Below are positions 37,501 through 48,850 of a stretch of 64,000 nt of DNA, piece by piece. Source of the DNA: Cladorhizidae sp. MBARI D1340-BT2 (Eukaryota > Porifera > Demospongiae > Poecilosclerida > Cladorhizidae); NCBI GenBank assembly GCA_028752905.1, contig JAQNBH010000014.1, positions 2,448,993 to 2,512,992 of the forward strand, in the 5' to 3' direction. The position numbers and the translations under genes were made by a program. Below the pieces are notes generated by a model that saw only the letters and a list, made by a program, of their open reading frames with translations, searched no databases and was not told the DNA's origin. Position 1 is the stretch's first letter. The number at the start of each line of letters is the position of its first letter.

Positions 37501-38116
37501 CATCAACTCGCGTTCTACGATATGGAATCGTGGAATGGACCATAAACAATCATCAAGTAGCAAGAATGATATCCCTATCCTGTGACTCGCGTGACATAAA
37601 ATTAGGAAGGCACTGTACTGACAATACACCATGATAAAAATCTATTTAGCTATTCTTACTCCTTTATAGCAATGACACTCTTGCAAGGAGACACTCAGCA
37701 ATTATCACTTGATAGAGAGCTAGATTAATAAATGTACTTACTTGTGTGACTCGTGTGACGACATTTTGCCGGAGTTTTCACGTTCTGAAATTCTAAAAAC
37801 TTTCAGGCAAAACCTTGATAGAACTTGAACAGGAGATGTAATGGCTGCCAGATAGAGCAATGGATGATGCAATAACAAGTGGATGATGCAATAACCCTTG
37901 AGGAATTCCAATTAACTGGAATGGAACATATTAACACTGGTAGGGACTTGACTGGTCAACCCACTTCCCAAGATTGTTAAGGTCGCCAGATGGACCAATC
38001 GACTTGAATTTCTGGATTTATACCATTTAAACATTCCTCTTTCCGACAAACAATGAAAGTTGGCAAAAATTGTTTTGTTTTATTTCCACTTTGAAGGGTA
38101 CCTTTACATGGAATGG
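34597..38116 (-). mobile_element. 3.5-kb DNA transposon A inserted in the TA-rich satellite
   Basis: The satellite is interrupted exactly here. The ends carry a 9-bp inverted repeat, CCATTCCAT (34597-34605) and ATGGAATGG (38108-38116). Five direct copies of TGTGACTCGCGTGAC-like motifs lie at 34607, 34774, 34965, 37581 and 37745, three near the left end and two near the right. A decayed transposase is read on the minus strand. A clean target duplication is not visible, because the flanking TATC/TATG is too simple and too variable. It is related in architecture and coding content to element B at 50656-54254. Confidence 0.75.
35686..37330 (-). pseudogene. Transposase-like gene of element A (family unnamed), decayed
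   Basis: Minus-strand pieces in order: a basic N-terminus (RQRRYRTKLKCDADQYDKFK ARNVGYSREHRAKKK, 37190-37310), KKAVLRRLADDFGLAMKF (36950s), a middle with CWFSTCSHDECGF and ESGSMEDLYGY (36360-36530), and a core with IQSAHWNQGQVTVFTSVLWF (36150-36240), HVVISDSLEHNK, GWTDGPASQFKN (36010-36040) and SHGKGPVDGISGTIKR (35895-35945). A TGA replaces the expected Trp just before NFSAKSHGKG, and at least one indel lies near 37160. Candidate acidic catalytic residues are the Asp of TDG and of GPVDG. The same core occurs in element B. I recognise this as a recurrent invertebrate repetitive protein but cannot name its transposon superfamily. Confidence 0.65.
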
Positions 38117-38117
38117 T

Positions 38118-38159
38118 ATGTGGGAGTTGGCATTGCCATGCTATGGTGTATCTATCTAT

Positions 38160-38191
<32 letters not shown>

Positions 38192-38518
38192 GGAGTTGGT
38201 ATTGTCATGCTATGGTGTATCTATCTATCATGTATATATATATATATGTGGGAGTTGGTATTGCCATGCTATGGTGTATCTATCTATCATGTATATACAT
38301 ATATGTGGGAGTTGGTATTGCCATGCTATGGTGTATCTATCTATCATGTATATATATATATATATGTGGGAGTTGGTATTGCCATGCTATGGTGTATCTA
38401 TCTATCATGTATATATATATATGTGGGAGTTGGTATTGCCATGCTATGGTGTATCTATCTATCATGTATATATATATGTGGGAGTTGGTATTGCCATGCT
38501 ATGGTGTATCTATCTATC

Positions 38519-38553
<35 letters not shown>

Positions 38554-38880
38554 GGAGTTGGTATTGCCATGCTATGGTGTATCTATCTATCATGTATATC
38601 TGTATGTGGGAGTTGGTATTGCCATGCTATGGTGTATCTATCTATCATGTATATATATATGTGGGAGTTGGTATTGCCATGCTATGGTGTATCTATCTAT
38701 CATGTATATATATGTGGGAGTTGGCATTGCAATGCTATGGTGTATCTATCTATCATGTATATATATATATATATGTGGGAGTTGGTATTGCCATGCTATG
38801 GTGTATCTATCTATCATGTATATATATATATATATATATATGGGAGTTGGTATTGCCATGCTATGGTGTATCTATCTATC

Positions 38881-38914
<34 letters not shown>

Positions 38915-39020
38915 GAGCTGGTATTGCCATGCTATGGTGTATCTATCTATCATGTATATATATGTGGGAGTTGGTATTGCCATGCTATGGTGTATACATG
39001 TATCTATCATATATATATAA
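38118..39020. repeat. TA-rich satellite, right half
   Basis: About 14 further units of the same satellite as 33940-34590, with (TA)n of 4-15 repeats between the GTGGGAGTTGGTATTGCCAT and CATG words. Confidence 0.95.
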
Positions 39021-39029
39021 ATAATGTTT

Positions 39030-39545
39030 GTATTCACCGGACATTCACCCGTAAAAAAAGGTCGCCAGCTTAAAATTTTGCGGGCTTATGTAAACTGGGA
39101 ATGTTTATCGTAGTGAAGAGAATGATCGAGAAAACAGCAGCAGATTTTAAGCTAGAGGAACGAAAACTGGCTCCCCGGCAAGTGAGAACAGGCTACAGTG
39201 CATGGGTAATAGCTGACAGGAAATGACACTTGAGTAGTATTCTGACATAGCTCCTCATTCATCAGTGGAGGTACATATGATAGCGCCTTAAATATATATA
39301 TTGGGTTTGCTAAACTGGAAATGATCGCCTCGGTGAATGTGGAGAATATCTGAGCATGTACAGATCAGTACAGTGAATTAGGGCTTTAGCTTTGCTAGGG
39401 TTAGGACAATATCTAGAGCAAATCAATGGTAGGATGTCAAGTTTTGTCCAGTAGGGCATCGTGCTAATTTTTTTTGCCTTTCACTATCTCACCTTCGCAG
39501 GCCACTCAATGCTTTGCATGTATTACTTGTAATAATAATAAACTT
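39030..39545. repeat. Dispersed repeat, copy 1 (second copy at 46500-46990)
   Basis: Shares segments with 46500-46680 (GTAGTGAAGAGAATGATC, AAGTGAGAACAGRCT, GTAATAGCTGA) and with 46930-46985 (GCCACTCRATG, ATTACTTGTA). The middle parts differ. Non-coding; ends about 60 bp before CCNF exon 4. Confidence 0.65.
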
Positions 39546-39602
39546 GTGACCATGTCACTGTTCACACCTGATAATGCTACAAACTTAATCTGTATCACAC
39601 AG

Positions 39603-39799
39603 CTGCCGAAGGAGCAGGCAAGGGCACTCTCAACTACTCTAATGGTGTAAAAGCTGCAAAGCTCCTCTTGAAAGCTGAGAAGCTGAACCGTGGCTATCCT
39701 CCATTCTCCTGGGTTCTGTTTAGACCTCCGTGGTCTGCGAGCAGTACGTGCTGCAAGGCTTGTGTCTGCCATCAGATCAGGAGACAGGCTAACCAGGCA
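39603..39799 (+). CDS. CCNF: CCNF exon 4 (RPPWS-CCKA signature)
   Basis: Acceptor CACACAG ends at 39602 and donor GTGAGT starts at 39800. Encodes (A)AEGAGKGTLNYSNGVKAAKL LLKAEKLNRG YPPFSWVLFRPPWSASSTCC KACVCHQIRRQANQA. The FxWxxxRPPWSxSxxCCKA run is diagnostic for cyclin F. Ends in phase 0. Confidence 0.95.
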
Positions 39800-39976
39800 G
39801 TGAGTGTTACGCTCTCTCATACACGGTGGTATGTGTGTCATGAACATATATCTCGCTGACCATGCATAGTTCATGCACAGGTGGAAGATTAGAGGGTTCC
39901 CTTGGAATCTCCCCAATATAGCACCTGTGCACTAGGCGGGGGCGATACCATTTTTTTCACAAAGTGTTAAAAAAAA

Positions 39977-40875
39977 CCTGTGACTGCATGTAACCAAAGT
40001 TACATGCAGTCACAGTTTAACCATACCAAAGTTACATGCAGTCACAGTATAACCGTACCAATGTTACATGCAGTCACAGTATAACCATACCAAAGTTACA
40101 TGCAGTCACAGTATAACCATACCAAAGTTACATGCAGTCACAGTATAACCATACCAAAGTTACATGCAGTCACAGTATAACCATACCAAAGTTACATGCA
40201 GTCACAGTATAACCATACCAAAGTTACATGCAGTCACAGTATAACCATACCAAAGTTACATGCAGTCACAGTATAACCATACCAAAGTTACATGCAGTCA
40301 CAGTATAACCACACCAAAGTTACATGCAGTCACAGTATAACCATACCAATGTTACATGCAGTCACAGTATAACCATACCAAAGTTACAGGCAGTCACAGT
40401 ATAACCATACCAATGTTACATGCAGTCACAGTATAACCATACCAAAGTTACATGCAGTCACAGTATAACCATACCAAAGTTACATGCAGTCACAGTATAA
40501 CCATACCAATGTTACATGCAGATACAGTATAACCATACCAAAGTTACATGCAGTCACAGTATAACCATACCAAAGTTACATGCAGTCACAGTATAACCAT
40601 ACCAATGTTACATGCAGTCACAGTATAACCATACCAAAGTTACATGCAGTCACAGTATAACCATACCAAAGTTACATGCAGTCACAGTATAACCATACCA
40701 AAGTTACATGCAGTCACAGTATAACCATATCAAAGTTACAGGCAGTCACAGTATAACCATACCAAAGTTACATGCAGTCACAGTATAACCATACCAATGT
40801 TACATGCAGATACAGTATAACCATACCAAAGTTACATGCAGTCACAGTATAACCATACCAAAGTTACATGCAGTC
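39977..40875. repeat. 32-bp satellite in CCNF intron 4
   Basis: About 28 units of CCATACCAAAGTTACATGCA then GTCACAGTATAA. The array opens with a near-perfect palindrome (CTGTGACTGCATGTAAC, spacer CAAA, GTTACATGCAGTCACAG; 39979-40016). It ends directly against the fold-back element at 40880. Confidence 0.95.
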
Positions 40876-40879
40876 AAAG

Positions 40880-41310
40880 TTGCATGCCTGAATTCTCAGC
40901 TGTTCTGGCTGCTGATTGGACAGTGCTAGACGTGACTTATCAGTGGCCTTATTGCTAAATGTATAGTCAAGTGCATGGGTCGAAATAGTTAACCCAAGGC
41001 ACTTGACCATGTACTTAAGTTTTAGCGCCTAATGAAAATAGGTACTAAAATAAGTACAAGCAGTTAATGAAAATGCTCATTTAGTAGAGAGTAGAGTAGG
41101 CCACTGTCCAGCACATCAGGAACCAAGACTGCAGAGAATTCAGGCATGCAGGTTTTGAGGTCCCCAACTTTGATCACCTTATGCCACCATTTTAGTATCA
41201 AAAGGGAGCACAGAGAGAGAGCTATCTTTTGAGCTGTGTATATATATCGAGTGTGAACTGTGCAGAATTTATGGAGCTCCAAAGTCTGAGCCACAGTTGT
41301 TGATTTTAAG
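40880..41310. mobile_element. Fold-back element, copy 2 (left arm partly replaced by satellite)
   Basis: Inner arms fold on themselves: GCATGCCTGAATTCTC at 40888 and its partner GAGAATTCAGGCATGC near 41136. CTGATTGGACAGTGCTAG and its partner also match copy 1 (9760s). The right outer arm (AATTTATGGAGCTCCAAAGT at about 41266) matches copy 1. The corresponding left outer arm is missing and the 32-bp array stands in its place. Confidence 0.75.
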
Positions 41311-41844
41311 AATGGTACCATTACCCCAGGGGTTGTCCTTGAACTCTATCCACTCTAGTCTGAGTTCACCCTCTCTTGGTTTCACAAATCTCCACCTGGC
41401 TAGTGCTTCCTTTGGTAGGTGTAGGCATACAGTGTACATGCATGCAGATACATGTGTATGTAGTTGGTGGGGGTGGGGGGAACCATGCGCTCTCTCTCTC
41501 CTCTAGCTGCAATGTATATACATAGTCTATGAAACACATTGTAATGTGTGGTAACATTGTGTAACATGTATGTCACTCTTTCTGAACAATGGGTAGCTGA
41601 AATACTAGATTACAATGCAACTTGAGTTTCTTGCATATTACCACATACAGTATAGCACATATGGACATAGCATAGATTGGGAGGAGGGAAACTGAGGGCA
41701 GGAGCCCTCCCAATATTTTAGAAGGGGGGGGGGGGAGGCGGACCGAGTAGGATCACAATCAACGTGCATCACCTCCTGCACTTTGTCATTCTAGCAACCA
41801 TTTTTATTTTCATATCACTGATCAAACATTTCTAAGTTAGGTGG
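41311..41844 (+). other. CCNF intron 4 spacer
   Basis: No gene seen. Contains a G tract (41724-41735) and GTGGGGGTGGGG near 41467. Confidence 0.4.
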
Positions 41845-42215
41845 CGTCCCACCCACCCCCTCCCCAGCCTATATATTCACACTCGTATACCTGTGGCCCA
41901 CGTGTATGTTCCACCCACCCCCTCCCCAGCCTATATATTCACACTCATATATATGTGGCCCACGTGTATGTTCCACCCACCCCCTCCCCAGCCTATATAT
42001 TCACACTCGTATACCTGTGGCCCACGTGTATGTTCCACCCACCCCCTCCCCAGCCTTATATTCACACTCATATATATGTGGTCCACGTGTATGTTCCACC
42101 CACCCCCTCCCCAGCCTATATATTCACACTCATATATATGTGGCCCACGTGTATGTTCCACCCACCCCCTCCCCAGCCTATATATTCACACTCATATATC
42201 TGTGGTCCACGTGTA
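41845..42215. repeat. 62-bp tandem repeat, six units
   Basis: Units of CCACGTGTATGTTCCACCCA, CCCCCTCCCCAGCCTATATA, TTCACACTCRTATA. Stop-free in several frames by chance. Confidence 0.95.
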
Positions 42216-43060
42216 TGTTTGGACATATTGGTACAGAAGAAAATGGAACCTCAGACTTCCTATTGAACTGTTTGGAGTGGCTTGGTGTACATGCATGTAG
42301 GCCTGACTTGTGTATTTCACTCTTTAAATAGGGACGTTGGTTAGTTATGTACTACATGTACATGTGTAGGTGAGGTTGTGGGGACATGGATATCTCTGGT
42401 CAAGCTCATGCATGTCGAGGCACGTAGCCGCCAAACCGTGTACATGCTCCGCGACTAGAGATAACCAAACCTAATAACGATTTTATCATACCATTACAAA
42501 AATACAATTATGCCAGGCCATGACAACACATTAATGTTTTTCATAACAACCTGGGCGAAGCACGCGTGCATACCTTATTGACCAGTTACGGATCAGGGGG
42601 TAGGACATGGGACCTTATTAGCCAATCAAACCATGGTAAACGGCTTGATGTTGTGATAAGTACGTGTGTATATCTGCAGACTTGCGCTTTCACTTTCATG
42701 TTCCCGCTGCTAAACAGCTCTATCTGCATTAAGAATACAACTTAGTAGCCATTACAAAAAAGCTTTTCTAGAGCTGACATGGTTAGATCTAATTGTCTGG
42801 CCAGGCTGCATTTAACCTGCTCTATGAACTACAAAGACACCACAGTTTCTGAAATAGCAAGGGTTACAGTGTCATCATCGACGACTTCGACAAAGCCATG
42901 TACATGCACATGTAGCTAGCTCTAGTTGAGGGTATAGATGGAAGTCGAGAAGAATGCTTACGAGAAGAGGTTCTTGCTAGCTGTTAACTAAAGTTACTGT
43001 TACGGTCTTTGACCTGAATGCTAGCAGACTAGTTAAACTTATTGTGGTCAGGCTATGTAG
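42216..43060 (+). other. CCNF intron 4 spacer, nothing recognised
   Basis: About 850 bp without coding similarity, tandem repeat or clear element ends. Confidence 0.4.
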
Positions 43061-43064
43061 CTAC

Positions 43065-44525
43065 AGCAGATACATTAGTGCTGACCTGACAGAGCCATCA
43101 AGTAGTGCTGACCCACCAATTAGTGCTGACCTGATAAAACCGCCAAGCAGTGCTGACCTGATAGAGCCATCAAGTAGTGCTGACCTGATAGAACCACCAA
43201 GCAGTGCTGACCTGATAGAACCACCAAGCAGTCCTGACCTAATAGAGCCATCAAGTAGTGCTGACCTAATAGAACCACCAAGCAGTGCTGACCTACAGTA
43301 ATAGAGCTATGAAGTAGTGCTGACTTGATAGAACCACAAAGGAGTGCTGACCTAATAGAGCCATCAAGCAGTGCTGACCTAATAGAGCCATCAAGTAGTG
43401 CTGACCTGATAGAGCCATCAAGCAGTGCTGACCTGATAGAGCCATCAAGTAGTGCTGACCTGATAGAACCACCAAGCAGTGCTGACCTGATAGAACCACC
43501 AAGCAGTCCTGACCTAATAGAGCCATCAAGTAGTGCTGACCTAATAGAACCACCAAGCAGTGCTGACCTACAGTAATAGAGCTATGAAGTAGTGCTGACT
43601 TGATAGAACCACAAAGGAGTGCTGACCTAATAGAGCCATCAAGCAGTGCTGACCTAATAGAGCCATCAAGTAGTGCTGACCTGATAGAGCCATCAAGCAG
43701 TGCTGACCTGATAGAACCACAAAGCAGTGCTGACCTAATAGAGCCATCAAGTAGTGCTGACCTGATAGAACCACCAAGCAGTGCTGACCTACAGTAATAG
43801 AGCTATGAAGTAGTGCTGACCTGATAGAACCACAAAGGAGTGCTGACCTAATAGAGTCATCAAGCAGTGCTGACCTAATAGAGTCATCAAGTAGTGCTGA
43901 CCTGATAGAACCACAAAGCAGTGCTGACCTGATAGAGCCATCAAGTAGTGCTGACCTGATAGAGCCATCAAGCAGTGCTGACCTGATATCAAAAATCATT
44001 AATTGGTAACCTTGGGCCATGAATAATGATTCTCACATTATTTTAGAACCACAAAGCAGTGCTGACCTAATAGAGCCATCAAGTAGTGCTGACCTAATAG
44101 AGCCACCAAGCAGTGCTGACCTAATAGAGCCATCAAGCAGTGCCGACCTGATAGAGCCATCAAGCAGTCCTGACCTAATAGAGCCAACAAGCAGTGCTAA
44201 CCTGATAGTAGTGCTGACCTGATAGAACCATAAAGCAGTCCTGACCTAATAGAGCCAACAAGTAGTGCTGACCTGATAGAACCATAAAGCAGTGCTGACC
44301 TAATAGAGCCATCAAGTAGTGCTGACCTGATAGAACGACCAAGCAGTCCTGACCTAATAGAGTCATCAAGTAGTGCTGACCTAATAGAGCCATCAAGTAG
44401 TGCTGACCTAATAGAGCCATCAAGTAGTGCTGACCTGATAGAACCATCAGGTAGTGCTGACCTAATAGACCATCAAGTAGTGCTGACCTAATAGATCAAT
44501 CAGGCAGTGCTGACCTGATAGAGCA
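43065..44525. repeat. 27-bp satellite in CCNF intron 4
   Basis: About 54 units of AGTGCTGACCTGATAGAGCC plus ATCAAGT. A higher-order block of about 275 bp containing the variant GACCTACAGTAATAGAGCTA recurs near 43288, 43563 and 43788. One short non-repeat interruption (43990-44040). The unit encodes SADLIEPSS in the plus frame but no gene. Confidence 0.95.
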
Positions 44526-44829
44526 TCAGGCCATGAAAAAGCAAACTTGTCTTGTTGTTGCAACATCACATGACTTGAAGGTACATATATACATGTGCGT
44601 GTTGTGTTATTTTTCAAAAGCTTAGTTTTTTATTTCCTCGAATAGTTACCGCTGTTCCAAAAAACGAAGCTGTCCTAGTGGAATGAATATTAAGCACACA
44701 AACTAGACAAACTAGACTAGGCTTGTGCCGACACATTTAGCTGGCAGCCTCCGACCAAACTCCTCCTAGTCGCTAGCTTAAGCCCAACAAATGCATGCAC
44801 AAAGGAGCTCTTGTGAAGTACCAGGCTTT

Positions 44830-45980
44830 GACTAGTCATGAACAAAGTTCCCTTGTCTAGTCATGAACAAAGTTGCCTGGACTAAGACATGAACAAAGTT
44901 GCCTCGACTAAGACATGAGCAAAGTTGCCTGGACTAAGTGATGAACAAAGTTGCCTAGACTAAGTCATGAACAAAGTTGCCTGGACTAAGACATGAACAA
45001 AGTTGCCTCGACTAAGTCATGAACAAAGTTGCCTGGACTAAGTCATGAACAAAGTTGCCTGGACTAAGTCATGAACAAAGTTGCCTGGACTAAGTCATGA
45101 ACAAAGTTGCCTGGACTATGTAAGTCATGAACAAAGTTGCCTGGACTAAGTCATGAACAAAGTTGCCTGGACTAAGTCATGAACAAAGTTGCCTGGACTA
45201 AGACATGAACAAAGTTGCCTGGACTAAGTCATGAACAAAGTTGCCTGGACTAAGTCATGAACAAAGTTGCCTGGACTAAGTCATGAACAAAGTTGCCTGG
45301 ACTAAGTCATGGACCAAGTTGCCTGGACTAAGTCATGAACAAAGTTGCCTGGACTAATGGACTAAGACATGAACAAAGTTGCCTGGACTAAGTCATGAAC
45401 AAAGTTGCCTGGACTAAGTCATGAACAAAGTTGCCTCGACTAAGTCATGAACAAAGTTGCCTGGACTAAGTCATGAACAAAGTTGCCTGGACTAAGTCAT
45501 GAACAAAGTTGCCTGGACTAAGTCATGAACAAAGTTGCCTGGACTAAGTCATGAACAAAGTTGCCTGGACTAAGTCATGAACAAAGTTGCCTGGACTAAG
45601 ACATGAACAAAGTTGCCTCGACTAAGTCATGAACAAAGTTGCCTGGACTAAGTCATGAACAAAGTTGCCTGAACTAAGTCATGAACAAAGTTGCCTGGAC
45701 TAAGACATGAACAAAGTTGCCTGGACTAAGTCATGAACAAAGTTGCCTGGACTAAGTCATGAACAAAGTTGCCTGGACTAAGTCATGAACAAAGTTGCCT
45801 GGACTAAGTCATGAACAAAGTTGCCTGGACTAAGTCATGAACAAAGTTGCCTGGACTAAGTCATGAACAAAGTTGCCTGGACTAAGTCATGAACAAAGTT
45901 GCCTGGACTAAGTCATGAACAAAGTTGCCTGGACTAAGTCATGAACAAAGTTGCCTGGACTAAGTCATGAACAAAGTTTG
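44830..45980. repeat. 26-bp satellite in CCNF intron 4
   Basis: About 44 units of GACTAAGTCATGAACAAAGT plus TGCCTG, highly homogeneous in the centre and with a few GACATGAAC variants. Only about 300 bp of plain sequence separate it from the 27-bp array. Confidence 0.97.
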
Positions 45981-46499
45981 CTGGTCCTAATCTACTACTA
46001 GTTCGCTGGTTTCCAGTTGTTCTTTGTCGTCTCTGAGCTTACAAATGGAGCTCAGAATGTAGAAGCTGCAATTTATGGTGCTGCTTCCTCTCCCAACTGG
46101 AGATGCTGATAGTCACCGTCTTCACAGCATCTGTCACCACTGATCCCACAAAACTCAAAATAGTTTTTGCTGGACTATTGTATCTGTGTGTGCATGGTAT
46201 GAATGCAGGCTGCAAACACAAGGATAGGATGAACACCAGCCATCATCAAGGAGAGAACTGTGTTCAAGGACGAGTACTGGAGGGTGATAGATCTTCAGGA
46301 AATTTGGTCTATCTTCATTTCCCCCCCTTTCTACTGGCAAAGGAAGATTGGATGCTTTAACTTGCCTCCTTCTCTGCTAGTTGTCATCTCCTCCCCTACT
46401 CCTTCTGGCTTGCTATGGAGCTTGTCTGATCTACGTATGCTAGTTGGCGAATTGGAGTTGATTGGTATGGCATATGTATCTATGTATGTGTTCCTGTAA
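45981..46499 (+). other. CCNF intron 4 spacer
   Basis: No recognised gene or repeat; may be part of a dispersed element of which only one copy is visible. Confidence 0.35.
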
Positions 46500-46990
46500 G
46501 GTCACCTGTAACAAAAATTTGAATGTGTCATACGCCTTAAATAATGCCGGCTTACGTAAATTGGAATAGTTGTAATAGTGAAGAGAATGATCCAGAGAAC
46601 ATGATTCAAAGCCATCCAAACTGGCCTGGCTGTGCTGCACAAGTGAGAACAGACTGCACGGTTAATAGCTGATGTAATCCCTTACCAGATAGCAGAACAA
46701 GCCAGCCAGCCAGATACAACAAACCAAGACCCTAATCAACCCCCGCAAGCCCTCCAAAACTACACCCATGGTGCTCATACCAATGTTATTATTAATAATA
46801 ATAATAATAATAATATATAAAATTAAAATAATGATGATGATGATGAATAAATTTACCGCATAGGCAAGTGAGAGTGGCCGCATGGCTGAGAGAAAGGATG
46901 ATGGCATACAATGTTATTTGGTTCATCAACATGCTCTAACTTTTTTGCTTTTTCTTCGCTTGCCACTCGATGCATTACTTGTATATACAC
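46500..46990. repeat. Dispersed repeat, copy 2
   Basis: Second copy of the element at 39030-39545, interrupted by an ATAATAATAATAATAATA microsatellite region (46790-46830) and about 200 bp of unrelated sequence. Confidence 0.65.
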
Positions 46991-46994
46991 ATGT

Positions 46995-47905
46995 ACATAT
47001 AGTGTATTGACATGCACTCCACACAATAGTAATGTAATAGCTGGTAGTGTATTGACATGCACCCCACGCACAATAGTAATGAAATAGCTGGTAGTGTATT
47101 GACACGCACTCCACACACAATAGTAATGTAATAGCTGGTAGTGTATTGACACGCACTCCACACAATAGTAATGTAATAGCTGGTAGTGTATTGACACACA
47201 CTCCACACACAATAATAATGTAATAGCTGGTAGTGTATTGACATGCACTCCACACACAATAAATAGCTGGTAGTGTATTGACACACACTCCACACACAAT
47301 AATAATGTAATAGCTGGTAGTGTATTGACATGCACTCCACACACAATAATAATGTAATAGCTGGTAGTGTATTGACACGCACTCCACACACAATAATAAT
47401 GTAATAGCTGGTAGTGTATTGACACACACTCCACACACAATAATAATGTAATAGCTGGTAGTGTATTGACACGCACTCCACACAATAGTAATGTAATAGC
47501 TGGTAGTGTATTGAGACACACTCCACACACAATAGTAATGTAATAGCTGGTAGTGTATTGACACACACTCCACACAATAGTAATGTAATAGCTGGTAGTG
47601 TATTGACATGCACCCCACACACAATAATAATGTAATAGCTGGTAGTGTATTGACATGCACTCCACACACAATAGTAATGTAATAGCTGGTAGTGTATTGA
47701 CATGCACCCCACACACAATAGTAATGTAATAGCTGGTAGTGTATTGACATGCACCCCACACACAATAGTAATGTAATAGCTGGTAGTGTATTGACATGCA
47801 CCCCACGCACAATAGTAATATAATAGCTGGTAGTGTATTGACATGCACTACACACACAATAATAATATAATAGCTGGTAGTGTATTGACATGCACTACAC
47901 ACACA
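46995..47905. repeat. About 47-bp satellite immediately before CCNF exon 5
   Basis: About 20 units of GTATTGACATGCACTCCACA, CACAATAGTAATGTAATAGC, TGGTA. It ends some 60 bp before the exon 5 acceptor. Long minus-strand frames are spurious. Confidence 0.95.
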
Positions 47906-47966
47906 ATAATAATGTAATAGCAGAGAGTCATCTCTGCTTTTATTAAAACAAACTCTCCTCTGTCAG

Positions 47967-48059
47967 TTGTTGGCCGAGGAGTTAGACGTGTTTGAAGCAC
48001 CTTCAGCCTGGTGGTGTGGAGATAGTACATGTAGGTGGAGGTCTGGATGGGTAGACTTG
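47967..48059 (+). CDS. CCNF: CCNF exon 5 (tentative)
   Basis: Acceptor CTGTCAG ends at 47966 and donor GTAATG starts at 48060. Encodes LLAEELDVFEAPSAWWCGDS and TCRWRSGWVDL, 31 codons, phase 0 at both ends, as needed between exons 4 and 6. The following intron is 53 bp, in line with other short introns here. The start (LLAEELDVF) could match the family's post-CCKA helix, but the Trp/Cys/Arg-rich second half has no counterpart I know. An earlier donor at 48050 would drop three codons and the phase would still fit. Confidence 0.6.
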
Positions 48060-48112
48060 GTAATGGATGACAGGTATATATGTATAACTTATGGATGCAC
48101 ATGGTTTTGCAG

Positions 48113-48274
48113 GATGCTATTCCACAGGTTCACTATCTGTTGGGCAAAGCGCTAATGTTTTGTGGAGAATCTGATGCGACTTTCTCTAGTGCCGATGTAG
48201 AGTTTGGGCATGGCGCTTCTCTCTCCTGTTCGTATTCTGCATTTGAACTCTGGAAACTGAAGCACAGACAGAGA
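48113..48274 (+). CDS. CCNF: CCNF exon 6 (helical repeat region)
   Basis: Acceptor TTTTGCAG ends at 48112 and donor GTAAGG starts at 48275. Encodes DAIPQVHYLLGKALMFCGES, DATFSSADVEFGHGASLSCS, YSAFELWKLKHRQR (54 codons). It parallels the family's ILHCLGRVLSLF...AHDLFEEAAHQGCLTSSYLLWE segment, a Sel1-type helix pair. Confidence 0.88.
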
Positions 48275-48299
48275 GTAAGGCAGCTTGTGATACGTTTCT

Positions 48300-48850
48300 G
48301 ACATACGTTTGTACGTGTGTGTACCTTCCTGCCATGACATACATGTACATGTGTGTACCATCCTGCCCTGAAATAGTTTATGTACATACATGCATATGTG
48401 CCTTCCTGCCCTGACATATGTAGTACATACATGTGTGTACCTTCCTGCCCTGGTAAATGTACATGTGTTTACCTTCCTGCCCTGACATATGCACACGTAT
48501 GTACCTTCCTACCCTGACATATATACATGTGTGTACCTTCCTGCCCTGACATATGTACATGTGTGTACCATCCTGCCCTGAAATAGTGTATGTACATACA
48601 TGTATGTGTACCTTCCTGCCCTGACATGTATATACATGTGTGTGTCTTCCTGCCCTGGCATATATACATAGTACATGTGTGTACCTTCCTGCCCTGACAT
48701 GTACATGTGTGTACCTTCCTACCCTGACATATGTACATGTGTGTACCTTCCTGCCCTGGCATGTACATGTGTGTACCTTCCTGCCCTGACATATGTACAT
48801 GTGTGTACCTTCCTGCCCTGCTAAATCTACATGTGTGTATCTTCCTGCGC
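48300..48850. repeat. About 32-bp minisatellite just after CCNF exon 6
   Basis: About 17 units of GTGTGTACCTTCCTGCCCTG then ACATATGTACAT. Starts about 25 bp from the exon 6 donor. Confidence 0.93.

Noticed and set aside
33955..39073. IYIYI/VGVGIAMLWCIYLS repeat frames
   Set aside because: Translation of the TA-rich satellite in three frames at once.
43044..44447. SADLIEPSS repeat protein
   Set aside because: 27-bp array read in a stop-free frame; interrupted by stops at each GACCTACAGTAATAG variant, and the opposite strand is equally open.
46853..47902. 349-, 321- and 289-codon minus-strand frames with VNTLPAITLLL repeats
   Set aside because: Three overlapping frames of one 47-bp satellite; no single frame is favoured.
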